Origin: an uncultured Bacteroidota bacterium
GTDB taxonomy: Bacteria; Bacteroidota; Bacteroidia; Chitinophagales; Chitinophagaceae
DNA length: 6,127 bases
Assembly: GCA_903912435.1 (NCBI GenBank)
Contig: CAIWHI010000593.1
Coordinates: 1 to 6,127 of the forward strand
Reading direction: 5' to 3'
Of this stretch, positions 1 through 6,127 are shown piece after piece. The notes beneath the pieces were generated by a model that saw nothing but the letters and a program-made list of their open reading frames with translations, was not told the origin of the DNA and ran no database searches. Each line of letters opens with the position of its first letter. The first letter of the stretch is position 1. A program made the translations under genes and the position numbers.

Positions 1-1
1 A

Positions 2-694
2 ATTGGTAATTTTATTGAGATACAAAGGGTGCCAGGAGGATTAATTCAGGAAAATGCTAATGTATTTGTTTTCTACACGGCTGTTCAGCCCGGCAATTAC
101 CAATATGATATTAACCTGAATAACTTCTCAGCCAATTGGGGTTTATTCAATCAGTTAATAGATTTTTACTTCAAGACCAACAGGAATAGCTATGATAATC
201 TGAAAAACAGTGACAACCTGATTCTAGATCATTTGACAGAAAATATTTTTGGAGGCTCTGTAAAGATAAAATCAGCAAATATTGGGGCAGAGTATGATAA
301 CTACCAGAGTACTTTGGTGCCTTATGTAATGATGAGGTATTATTTGATGTGGCAGGGCAGGTACAAATCAAAATTGCTCTACACAATAAATGCTAACTGG
401 CGAGACTATAAAATGCCTACTGAAGACCAACATAGAATTTACCGTGACCTTAATGCAATGATGGCTTACTCATTTAATCAACGACTGAGGTTGGATATAA
501 ATATCGGTTACCAATCGCAGGAAGGAAGGCAAATAAACCTAAATCTTTATTCTTTGCGCACCAAATTATCCCGGAATTTGAACCAGCTGACCCTGGTGGC
601 AGGGCTTGATGCGTATGACCGTGTTTATCTGGAAAACCAGAAGAATAGTTATTTGGGTGTATATATACAGGTAGTTAAAAAATTTAAATATTAG
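2..694 (+). CDS. Outer-membrane beta-barrel protein, C-terminal part (probable porin partner of the downstream cytochrome)
   Basis: The reading frame is open to the left edge (codons from base 2: I-G-N-F-I-E-I-Q-R-V-P), so this is the last 230 residues of a longer protein. The GTG at 29 is an internal valine, not a convincing start. The fragment has no cysteine and is rich in Tyr, Asn, Gln and aromatic residues. It shows runs of alternating polar and hydrophobic residues split by short polar turns, such as LRLDINIGYQ and QLTLVAGLDAYD, and it ends in a basic-aromatic tail (VVKKFKY). These are marks of a transmembrane outer-membrane beta-barrel whose last strand ends in an aromatic residue. The stop lies 5 bases before a 15-heme cytochrome gene, so the two are almost certainly co-transcribed. 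By analogy with porin-cytochrome (MtrAB-like) pairs, the barrel could sheath the cytochrome; that role is inferred. I cannot assign a family by motif, and a different barrel function remains possible. Confidence 0.72.
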   Translation: MGNFIEIQRVPGGLIQENANVFVFYTAVQPGNYQYDINLNNFSANWGLFNQLIDFYFKTNRNSYDNLKNSDNLILDHLTENIFGGSVKIKSANIGAEYDNYQSTLVPYVMMRYYLMWQGRYKSKLLYTINANWRDYKMPTEDQHRIYRDLNAMMAYSFNQRLRLDINIGYQSQEGRQINLNLYSLRTKLSRNLNQLTLVAGLDAYDRVYLENQKNSYLGVYIQVVKKFKY

Positions 695-699
695 TAATT

Positions 700-2037
700 A
701 TGTCAGGCAAAATAGGATTATTACTCACCATTCTTGTCGCTTTTTTCTTTAATACAAGTGCACAGATTGATACCACTCAGGGATGCCTTACATGCCATGC
801 CAGTCTGGTAAGGCAGGAAGTAGTGCACGATGCATTGAAACGAGGTTGCGACAAGTGCCATACACCCAATGGACAGCAGCACCCACAGAAGGGCGTTTCG
901 GGGTTTACTATGGCAAAGGAAATACCGGCCTTGTGCTACAAATGCCATGATGAAAATAATACCGGCAGAGTAGTGCACTCACCTGTAATGAAGGGTAATT
1001 GCCTGGCCTGTCATACACCCCATAGTTCCCCTGAGAGTTTTTTGTTGAAGAAGAACCCTACAGGCGAAGTTTGTGCACAATGTCATACACTGGAATCGGC
1101 CAGGAAGAGATTTAAGCACGACCCTGTAGCCAAGGGCGAATGTGCTAAATGCCATGAACCACATACATCAGAATTTGACCGCTTGCTGATTAAGGAACCA
1201 CCAGCACTTTGTTTAAAATGCCACAAAGCTCAGGCCGAAGAAATAAAGATGGAAAATGTACATCCTCCATTTGCCAACAATTGCCTTAACTGCCACAACC
1301 AGCATAGCTCTACCGAAGAGAAATTGTTGGATTTAAGCCCACAGAATCTTTGTTTGTACTGTCATGATGATATGCAAAAGAAAATAGATAAGGCTACTAT
1401 AGTGCATGGAGCAATAAATGATAAGCGCTCTTGTATCAATTGCCACTCTCCACATGCTTCTCATGAAAAGAAATTCCTGATCAAGGATACCAAGTCATTG
1501 TGCTTAAGCTGCCACGACCGTACCTATACCGGTGGAACACACAAGGTGGCTAATATAGCCCAGATATTGACAAAGAGTAAGAATATACATGGGGCTATTG
1601 AAAAGGTAGGTTGTATTGGTTGTCACGACCCACATGCTTCTACTAATCCATCCTTGCTCAATAAGCCATTCCCATCAGGGTCTTATGCGGTAGCTGCAAA
1701 AGAGAATTTCGCTTTATGCTTTAGCTGCCATAAGAGCGATTTGATTGAAAAACAAAATAGTACCGCTACAGGCTTCCGAAATGGAGATAAGAACCTGCAC
1801 TTTGTGCATATCAATGGTGAAAAAGGCAGGAGTTGTATTATTTGCCACAATCCACATGGTAGTAATAACGACCACCTGATTAATGATAAGGCTCCATTTG
1901 GTAGCTGGGAAATGCCATTGCGTTACCAGTCAATAGAAAATGGTGGTAGTTGTCAGCCGGGTTGCCATGGTGAGCGCAAATATGAGCGAACAGTAGCCAT
2001 ACCCGCTGCTGCGCCAAATGCGCCAGTAAAGAAGTAG
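700..2037 (+). CDS. Exported multiheme cytochrome c (about 15 hemes), doubled-CXXCH / cytochrome c3-like family
   Basis: This 445-residue protein starts at an ATG with a Sec signal peptide: Lys-4, a hydrophobic core at about residues 5-17, and a likely cut after NTSA before Q22. The mature part carries 14 CxxCH heme motifs, with first cysteines at 29, 50, 79, 101, 125, 148, 171, 195, 218, 245, 268, 305, 340 and 379. A C-x3-C-H at 418-423 makes a fifteenth. Seventeen further histidines, many in CHxPHxS, would suffice for bis-His ligation. Hemes 2-15 form seven repeated two-heme modules. Spacing is tight (21-29 residues) up to heme 11 and wider (35-39) afterwards. The tail is Ala/Pro-rich. The family moves electrons in the periplasm or across the outer membrane. 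The barrel gene just upstream favours an outer-membrane conduit, but the electron donor and acceptor cannot be read from the sequence. No Shine-Dalgarno is visible, only an A-rich leader inside the upstream gene. Multiheme c-type identity is certain; the exact role is inferred. Confidence 0.95.
   Translation: MSGKIGLLLTILVAFFFNTSAQIDTTQGCLTCHASLVRQEVVHDALKRGCDKCHTPNGQQHPQKGVSGFTMAKEIPALCYKCHDENNTGRVVHSPVMKGNCLACHTPHSSPESFLLKKNPTGEVCAQCHTLESARKRFKHDPVAKGECAKCHEPHTSEFDRLLIKEPPALCLKCHKAQAEEIKMENVHPPFANNCLNCHNQHSSTEEKLLDLSPQNLCLYCHDDMQKKIDKATIVHGAINDKRSCINCHSPHASHEKKFLIKDTKSLCLSCHDRTYTGGTHKVANIAQILTKSKNIHGAIEKVGCIGCHDPHASTNPSLLNKPFPSGSYAVAAKENFALCFSCHKSDLIEKQNSTATGFRNGDKNLHFVHINGEKGRSCIICHNPHGSNNDHLINDKAPFGSWEMPLRYQSIENGGSCQPGCHGERKYERTVAIPAAAPNAPVKK
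826..1968 (+). repeat. Seven tandem two-heme protein modules within the cytochrome gene
   Basis: The protein repeats a pattern: a His 7-9 residues before a CxxCH, usually followed by xPHxS, then about 20 residues later a leucine-preceded second CxxCH (such as ALCLKCH or SLCLSCH). The modules begin at His 43, 93, 140, 188, 236, 297 and 370, with heme pairs 2/3, 4/5, 6/7, 8/9, 10/11, 12/13 and 14/15. The middle modules have a period of about 47-48 residues. The first module has TPNGQQH in place of the usual PH element. The last one has CxxxCH as its second heme site. Each module supplies two non-motif histidines for its two hemes. Heme 1 stands alone before the array. The repeat is clear in protein sequence but has diverged in DNA. 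Confidence 0.85.
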
Positions 2038-2060
2038 ATTTCAGATGGTTTGGCTTTAAG

Positions 2061-2100
2061 AAAAAATGCAGGTCAGGAATGTGGCCTGCATTTTTTGTTT
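2061..2100. terminator. Strong intrinsic terminator, usable on both strands
   Basis: A perfect 12-base inverted repeat, AAAAAATGCAGG (2061-2072) and CCTGCATTTTTT (2085-2096), is extended inward by a T-G wobble and a C-G pair around an 8-base loop. T-rich sequence continues to 2100. It sits 23 bases after the cytochrome stop, so it ends the barrel-cytochrome transcript. Because the left arm begins with six A, the reverse strand also has a stem followed by a T-run, so it may also stop transcripts coming leftward from the convergent operon. No stronger terminator is seen nearer to that operon's end. Confidence 0.9.
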
Positions 2101-2117
2101 CATATATTTTATGCTGA

Positions 2118-2261
2118 TTCCGTGCCTGGCTGCGCAAATGTATAAGGGCACTAAATGATATCGGAACTTCTGAAGCTAGGGATAAGATTAAGTTGATAGC
2201 CAATACAGATGATGAACATGTAAGGTGGTTTGTGCGGGATTATTATGAGCAAAATCCTTAA
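2118..2261 (+). pseudogene. Probable remnant of a HEAT-repeat-like protein (C-terminal end only)
   Basis: Between a TGA at 2115 and a TAA at 2259, this frame encodes 47 residues with protein-like composition. The central part (ALNDIGTSEARDKI, then DDEHVRWFVRDYY) resembles a HEAT/PBS-lyase-type helical repeat: A-L-x-x-I-G-T-x-E-A, then D-D-x-x-V-R. There is no ATG, GTG or TTG near its beginning, and upstream lies the terminator of the cytochrome operon. It therefore looks like the 3' end of a gene whose front was lost. A one-base shift would join it near 2140-2150 to a short frame starting at an ATG at 2111 (MLIPCLAAQMYK), which suggests a frameshifted small gene instead. The repeat resemblance is by eye and the stretch is short, so chance cannot be excluded. 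Confidence 0.4.
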
Positions 2262-2316
2262 ATGGTGGAGTGGGTATATGGGGAGTAGTTATTTAATTTA
2301 TATAGATATTTTCCCC

Positions 2317-3747
2317 TCACTTCCTCTCCAAACTCACATTCTCATCCCCAGCCTGATAAGGTAGGTAGGATACAATGAACTGGAACATCTCATCGGTGGC
2401 TTTCATGCTGCCCGATTGGTCAGTGATGAGTTGGGGTGGGCTAAATGGGTTGTTGAGGTTTTGACGGGTATTGTCATATACGCCTTCGGCTACTATGGTG
2501 CTACCAGCAGGTATTTTCACCATCTTTTTGAAGGTGTAAAAATATTGCCAACTGAAATCCCAGCGGGGGATGGATATGAGCCTTATAGTGTCTCCATTTG
2601 GTTTCAGTGCATATGCCTTAAAGCTTTTGCCCAACAGGTGCATATGCGGGTTAATAGTCAATATTGATATGTCTTCTGGCACCTTAAATTTGCTCCATAC
2701 ATTTTTCACGGTGTTAGGTTCTATATTCATATCGGGCTCTACAGGGGCATTGCCAAATGAGCTTAGGGTACCTAACTGAAATTCCTGTATAGGGCGTTTT
2801 GGAGGTAATTTGGCAAAGAAGATATTTATGTAGGAACTATCAGTGATGTCTTCCTTACGGGTAAAACCATAGTGGATATCATTGAGCAGGAATACACCTT
2901 TGCGGGGCAGGTAGTAGCCGCCAATATCGGTAGGGTATAATTGTCCGGCTGCCCCTGGCAGGTAGTTAACCACTGATTTTTGCATATGGGGGAAGGTGCC
3001 ATTATCATTTGGCAGGCCCATTTTTTTGAAAGCATCAACCAGAGAGGTAGTATCGAATACCATGTCAAATACCTTTTGTCCCTCGAATACATTGGTCTTT
3101 TCCTCGCTTTTATACTTCACAAAATCGCCATTCACATGGTGCACCACATTATGCGTACCGGGCATAAATTCTATCAATGCAGCGAATGTGTCACTAGGTA
3201 GTTCATAGGGCACTTTTACCAGCAGGAATTTATCAAGGCTATTTGCAGGCAGGTGGGTGGGTATTACTGGAATCCTTATGTCGGGCGTGCCAATGGTGGA
3301 GCCTATAGGGTATTGGGGTAGTTTGGGCATTGCATCTGTGGGGCCCAAAGGTGCGCCCTCACTGGCCCATTTACCCAATATTTTTATCTCCCTGTCTGTA
3401 AGCATGCGCTGGCCTATGAACTCGGTATAGTGAGGGTCGGCAGGCCATGGGGGCATCATTTTTTCCTTGGTTACAAATGCATTTGAGCTGGCGTTTTTGC
3501 GGGCATCCTCATAGGTTACCAACGAAAAATGGGCATTGCCTCCCGGGCGGTGGCAGATGGTGCAGTTTTTATAAAGTATGGGGGCTACATGCTGGGTAAA
3601 GGTTACATTCTCGGGTACTTTTTCACCTTGGTTGCAGGCGGTAAGGACAGTGATGATGAGCAAGACCGCCCAGCATTGGCGTAAATATTGTGCAGGCCGA
3701 CCTAAGTATACCTTCAAATAGCTCACCTTGCTCTTTATCTTCCCCAT
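2317..3747 (-). CDS. Lipoprotein fusing a cytochrome c domain to a PHM-like copper type II monooxygenase core
   Basis: This 476-residue protein has a basic N-terminus, a hydrophobic stretch (about 27-37) and a lipobox, LTAC, with the lipidated Cys at 38. A mono-heme cytochrome c domain follows, with CTICH at 62-66 and a probable distal Met in KMMPPW (97 or 98). From about 160 to 460 the sequence matches the core of copper type II ascorbate-dependent monooxygenases (PHM/DBM family). The pair HH 203-204 and H292 in IHYG correspond to the CuH ligands. HMH 368-370 and M454 in DEMFQF correspond to the CuM ligands. All six copper ligands are therefore present. Known PHM enzymes hydroxylate a substrate C-H bond using O2 and two electrons. 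Here the fused heme probably delivers electrons in the periplasm; the substrate is unknown. The ATG is preceded by AAAGGA 7 bases upstream and overlaps the end of the YihY-family gene by 13 bases, indicating translational coupling. The n-region is long for a lipoprotein, but no better start is seen. Confidence 0.88.
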   Translation of the reverse strand: MGKIKSKVSYLKVYLGRPAQYLRQCWAVLLIITVLTACNQGEKVPENVTFTQHVAPILYKNCTICHRPGGNAHFSLVTYEDARKNASSNAFVTKEKMMPPWPADPHYTEFIGQRMLTDREIKILGKWASEGAPLGPTDAMPKLPQYPIGSTIGTPDIRIPVIPTHLPANSLDKFLLVKVPYELPSDTFAALIEFMPGTHNVVHHVNGDFVKYKSEEKTNVFEGQKVFDMVFDTTSLVDAFKKMGLPNDNGTFPHMQKSVVNYLPGAAGQLYPTDIGGYYLPRKGVFLLNDIHYGFTRKEDITDSSYINIFFAKLPPKRPIQEFQLGTLSSFGNAPVEPDMNIEPNTVKNVWSKFKVPEDISILTINPHMHLLGKSFKAYALKPNGDTIRLISIPRWDFSWQYFYTFKKMVKIPAGSTIVAEGVYDNTRQNLNNPFSPPQLITDQSGSMKATDEMFQFIVSYLPYQAGDENVSLERK

Positions 3748-4715
3748 TGATTAGTCCTTTTCCCTGACAGTTTTCCCGAATGTAGACTTACATTGAGCTC
3801 AAAGCCCAGCAAAATTATAACAGTATTAATCCAAACCCAAACCATAAAGGCAATAAGTGTGCCTAATGAACCATAAACCTGATTATAGTTCAGGAAATTA
3901 TTTACCAGGTAGAAGAAAATCAGTGTAGCTGTAACTGATGCCATAGTGGCGCAAAACGACCCTTTACTTATAAATGAGAACCTGTGGGTGAGTGATGGCC
4001 CATAGGTATAGATAAGTGATATTGCCATGAAGATCAATAATATAAGCAGTATAAAACTGATGCCTTTGATAAGGAAGACACTATGAAAAGTGGCCTTGAT
4101 AATAGGGTTGAGGTGTATGTTTTGTAAAACAAGCAGGGTTATTATGGCTGTGTTAAGCACCAGCAGCATTAGGGTGAGTTTTATGGCCGACCACCTACGT
4201 TGGAACCAATCACGCTTTTTATACAATGCCTGGCTTTTATCGAAGCAAGCCATGAATCCTGCCACCCCGCTTGATGAAAAGTAAATAACCAGGAGTATAC
4301 TAAAGGAAATAGAACTATGATGCTGCTTAGCCAAAAAATCGGCGATTACATTCCTTACATTGAGGTAGATACTTCGGTTTGGGGTGATGAGCTGGATAAT
4401 GTTGTAAATGGTTTTATCAATATGACGGAAAGGTAGGTAAGGGAATAGTGAGAAGATAAAAAGAAAAATAGAGGGGATAGCCATCAGGAAATTGTAGGTA
4501 GCAACAGCGGCCCGCTCAAAAAGGTTGAGGTTATAAAACTCGTGATAAAAAAAGCTACCTAAATCGTAGAAAGTTGTCCCATTAAGACCTGGTAATACTA
4601 CTTTTTTAGCCTGCTTGAACAGGAAACGGGTGGGCGGCCATTGATGGGCGTTGAATTGGGATAGCTTCATTGAACCATTAAAAGTAAAAAGTTTAGGGCT
4701 TAAATCAAAATTCAT
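3735..4715 (-). CDS. YihY/BrkB-family (UPF0761) inner-membrane protein
   Basis: This 326-residue integral membrane protein has about six hydrophobic segments, at roughly 70-93, 136-158, 178-199, 215-236, 255-274 and 283-307. It carries features typical of the YihY/virulence factor BrkB family: an N-terminal region entering the first segment at ERAAVATYNFLMAIPS, a YTYGP element near 236-240, and the C-terminal VYGSLG (280-285) followed by GFELN (304-308). The length is normal for the family. The biochemical function of the family is not established; older links to tRNA processing (RNase BN) were withdrawn. The start is uncertain. The ATG at 4715 and a second one at residue 16 (4670) both lack a Shine-Dalgarno, and the longer form is taken because it opens the frame. 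It is the first gene of a two-gene operon with the heme-copper lipoprotein, which begins within its last codons. No functional link between the two is evident. Confidence 0.9.
   Translation of the reverse strand: MNFDLSPKLFTFNGSMKLSQFNAHQWPPTRFLFKQAKKVVLPGLNGTTFYDLGSFFYHEFYNLNLFERAAVATYNFLMAIPSIFLFIFSLFPYLPFRHIDKTIYNIIQLITPNRSIYLNVRNVIADFLAKQHHSSISFSILLVIYFSSSGVAGFMACFDKSQALYKKRDWFQRRWSAIKLTLMLLVLNTAIITLLVLQNIHLNPIIKATFHSVFLIKGISFILLILLIFMAISLIYTYGPSLTHRFSFISKGSFCATMASVTATLIFFYLVNNFLNYNQVYGSLGTLIAFMVWVWINTVIILLGFELNVSLHSGKLSGKRTNQWGR
3755..3760 (-). promoter_or_regulatory. Ribosome binding site supporting the start of the heme-copper lipoprotein
   Basis: On the minus strand AAAGGA stands 7 bases before the ATG at 3747, inside the last codons of the upstream YihY-family gene. 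It is the only clear Shine-Dalgarno-like sequence at a gene start in this window. It favours this ATG over internal GTG (codon 8) and TTG (codon 11) candidates. Confidence 0.55.
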
Positions 4716-4817
4716 GTCAAAGTGTTAAACTATTATGCCTGAAAAACTTACCCTAAAATTCACCCTGCAAAATATAGTGGTGTCTGTATCTTTGTTCAAT
4801 ATTCACAAATCAATTTT
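4716..4817. promoter_or_regulatory. Divergent promoter region between the YihY-family gene and sppA
   Basis: This 102-base intergenic region must drive both flanking genes. For sppA, TATCTTTG at 4787-4794 matches the Bacteroidota -7 box TAnnTTTG, and a weak -33-like CTG at 4765-4767 lies about 19 bases upstream. The implied transcription start near 4801 would leave a leader of under 20 bases. For the leftward gene, minus-strand TATATTTTG at 4768-4776 is an imperfect -7 box, with TTG at 4797-4799 about 20 bases upstream. If both are real, the two promoters interleave. Assignments are by eye; the rightward box is the better supported. Confidence 0.45.
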
Positions 4818-6127
4818 ATGAGAGAATTTTTTAAGTCATTTTTCGCTTCATTACTGGCCATTATAGTAGCCGGAGTAATAGGAATTGGGCTGATTATAGG
4901 TATGATTGTTGGCGCATCTAAGACGCTGATGGATAAGGATATCAAAAAATCGAAGGGTGATGTGATTATGATTGACCTTTCGAAACGCATTCATGAGCAG
5001 GGTGCTACAAATCCATTTTCAATGCTCAATGGTAATAGCAGTGGTTATGGCGCAGGGCTTTATGATATAACCAAAGCACTCAAGGCTGCAAAAACTGATG
5101 GCAGCATCAAGGGCATTATGTTGAAGTTAAGCGCAAGCCCTAATGGCTGGGCCACTTTACAACAACTTAAAAATGCACTGGCTGATTTTAAAACATCCGG
5201 TAAGTTCATCTATGCCTATGGCGAGGACATTACCCAGAGTGCTTATTTTGTAGCAACTGCTGCCGATAGTATTTACCTGAATCCTGCAGGTGGTATGGAT
5301 TTGAAGGGATTTGCAACTGTAATGGCCTATTTTAAAGGGACGCTAGATAAGCTGGAACTGGAACCTGAAATATATTATGCAGGCAAGTTTAAGAGTGCTA
5401 CTGAGCCTTTCAGGGCTGATAGGATAAGCGAGCCAAACCGTATTCAGATACAGGCTTTCCAAAATGGCATGTGGAACCAGTTTCTGGAAGCAGCAGCTGA
5501 TTTTGCCCATACCGATAAGGTGGCTATTCATCAATTGGCTGTAACGGGTGCAGTACAGTTCCCCGCCGATGGTCTTAAATATAAACTGATATCTGGTTTG
5601 CTTTATTGGGACCAGGTAGAACAACGTGTAAGGGCTAAGACAGGGCAAAAAGAAAGCCAGAATGTAAAGTATATTACCATTAATGATTATGCATCAAATG
5701 AGAAAAATGATGGTAAACTTGCTGAAAACAAAATAGCTGTTATCATGGCTGAAGGTGATATTGTGGATGGCGAATCGAATAGCGAAGTGCAGATAGCATC
5801 TAAAGATTTGAGTGAAGTAATAAGGAAGGTGAGGTTGAATGACAAGATAAAGGGAGTGGTACTCAGGGTAAATTCGCCTGGAGGTAGTGCACTGGCATCG
5901 GAGGTTATTTTGCGTGAGCTGGAATTATTGAAGCAGGAAAAACACCTTGTAGTATCAATGGGCGACTATGCGGCATCAGGAGGATATTATATTGCTAGTA
6001 ATGCCGATAGCATTTTCGCTATGCCCAATACTATTACAGGCAGTATCGGGGTGTTTAGTATGATGTTCAGCATGGATAAGCTGATGAAAAATAAGCTGGG
6101 CGTGACTTTCGATGAGGTTAAAAACGC
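4818..6127 (+). CDS. sppA: Signal peptide peptidase SppA, 67K type (N-terminal 436 residues; cut by window end)
   Basis: Translation from the ATG at 4818 stays open to the last base, giving 436 residues of a protein that is usually near 590. An N-terminal transmembrane anchor (about 8-32) is followed by a long extracytoplasmic part with two SppA/ClpP-like halves. The first half holds the general-base lysine in AGKFKSATEPF (Lys-192, matching E. coli Lys-209). The second half starts near KIAVIMAEGDIVDG (305-318), includes VNSPGGSALASE, and carries the nucleophile Ser-387 in DYAASGGYY (matching E. coli Ser-409), then TGSIGVF. SppA is a membrane-bound Ser-Lys protease that degrades signal peptide remnants left after secretion. 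Both catalytic residues are present, so the enzyme looks functional as far as seen. No Shine-Dalgarno is visible; the leader is A/T-rich, as is common in Bacteroidota. The gene is divergent from the YihY-family gene and has no clear functional tie to the redox genes. Confidence 0.95.
   Translation, partial: MREFFKSFFASLLAIIVAGVIGIGLIIGMIVGASKTLMDKDIKKSKGDVIMIDLSKRIHEQGATNPFSMLNGNSSGYGAGLYDITKALKAAKTDGSIKGIMLKLSASPNGWATLQQLKNALADFKTSGKFIYAYGEDITQSAYFVATAADSIYLNPAGGMDLKGFATVMAYFKGTLDKLELEPEIYYAGKFKSATEPFRADRISEPNRIQIQAFQNGMWNQFLEAAADFAHTDKVAIHQLAVTGAVQFPADGLKYKLISGLLYWDQVEQRVRAKTGQKESQNVKYITINDYASNEKNDGKLAENKIAVIMAEGDIVDGESNSEVQIASKDLSEVIRKVRLNDKIKGVVLRVNSPGGSALASEVILRELELLKQEKHLVVSMGDYAASGGYYIASNADSIFAMPNTITGSIGVFSMMFSMDKLMKNKLGVTFDEVKN

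Noticed and set aside
29..31. GTG as a start codon for the first gene
   Set aside because: The frame is open upstream to the window edge with similar protein composition, and a 221-residue form would lack any signal peptide, which an outer-membrane barrel needs.
721..1164. Reverse-strand open frames inside the multiheme cytochrome gene
   Set aside because: They are antisense shadows of a gene with 15 heme motifs. Their translations show no recognisable motifs.
1880..2203. 107-residue reverse-strand open frame spanning the end of the cytochrome gene, the terminator and the gap
   Set aside because: It runs antisense through a well-supported gene and through the terminator stem, and its translation has no family features.
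2280..2316. GGGGA ... TCCCC inverted repeat as a terminator for the leftward operon
   Set aside because: Only five pairs hold around a loop of nearly 30 bases and there is no T-run on the minus strand, so it is weak. The stem at 2061-2096 is a better candidate.
2416..3208. Several forward-strand open frames, and one reverse frame at 2826-3092, inside the heme-copper lipoprotein gene
   Set aside because: They overlap a gene with intact heme and copper ligand motifs, and their translations are low in recognisable features.
3625..3640. Surface-export signal after the lipoprotein Cys
   Set aside because: The residues after Cys-38 (NQGEKVPE) do not show the acidic run or K-D/E-D/E pattern known for surface lipoproteins in Bacteroidota, so a periplasm-facing location is the safer reading.
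5343..5648. 101-residue reverse-strand open frame inside sppA
   Set aside because: It is antisense to the region around the catalytic lysine of SppA and has no recognisable features.
1..6127. CRISPR arrays, tRNA/rRNA genes, insertion sequences or phage genes
   Set aside because: No repeat-spacer pattern, no tRNA-like cloverleaf, and no transposase or integrase motifs were found on either strand. The only repetition is the heme modules.

Overview
The window looks like chromosomal DNA of a member of the Bacteroidota, perhaps near the Chitinophagales. This is an inference from moderately AT-rich DNA, mostly absent Shine-Dalgarno sequences, a TAnnTTTG-type -7 box before the last gene, and the protein families present. 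The genus cannot be told from the sequence. Five protein genes are visible. The first is cut by the left edge and the last by the right edge.

Left part (2-2037, + strand): the C-terminal 230 residues of a cysteine-free outer-membrane beta-barrel protein are followed after 5 bases by a 445-residue exported multiheme cytochrome c. The cytochrome has 14 CxxCH motifs plus one C-terminal CxxxCH. It is built as one lone heme plus seven two-heme modules. A strong, symmetric intrinsic terminator closes this unit at 2061-2100. The pair has the composition of a porin-cytochrome conduit that could carry electrons across the outer membrane; this role is inferred.

Middle (2038-2316): a gene-free stretch holding the terminator and a 47-codon open stretch without a start codon, which reads like the end of a HEAT-repeat protein and is probably a gene remnant.

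Right-centre (2317-4715, - strand): a two-gene operon whose genes overlap by 13 bases. The promoter-proximal gene is a YihY/BrkB-family inner-membrane protein. The second is a lipoprotein fusing a mono-heme cytochrome c domain to a PHM-like (type II copper, ascorbate-dependent) monooxygenase core, with all six expected copper ligands present. This unit converges on the cytochrome operon.

Right edge (4818-6127, + strand): the first 436 residues of a 67K-type signal peptide peptidase SppA, divergent from the YihY gene across a 102-base intergenic region. Its Ser-Lys catalytic pair is present.

The notable content is two unrelated exported redox modules side by side: a probable electron conduit with about 15 hemes and a heme c-copper monooxygenase fusion. 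No RNA genes, CRISPR arrays or mobile elements were seen.
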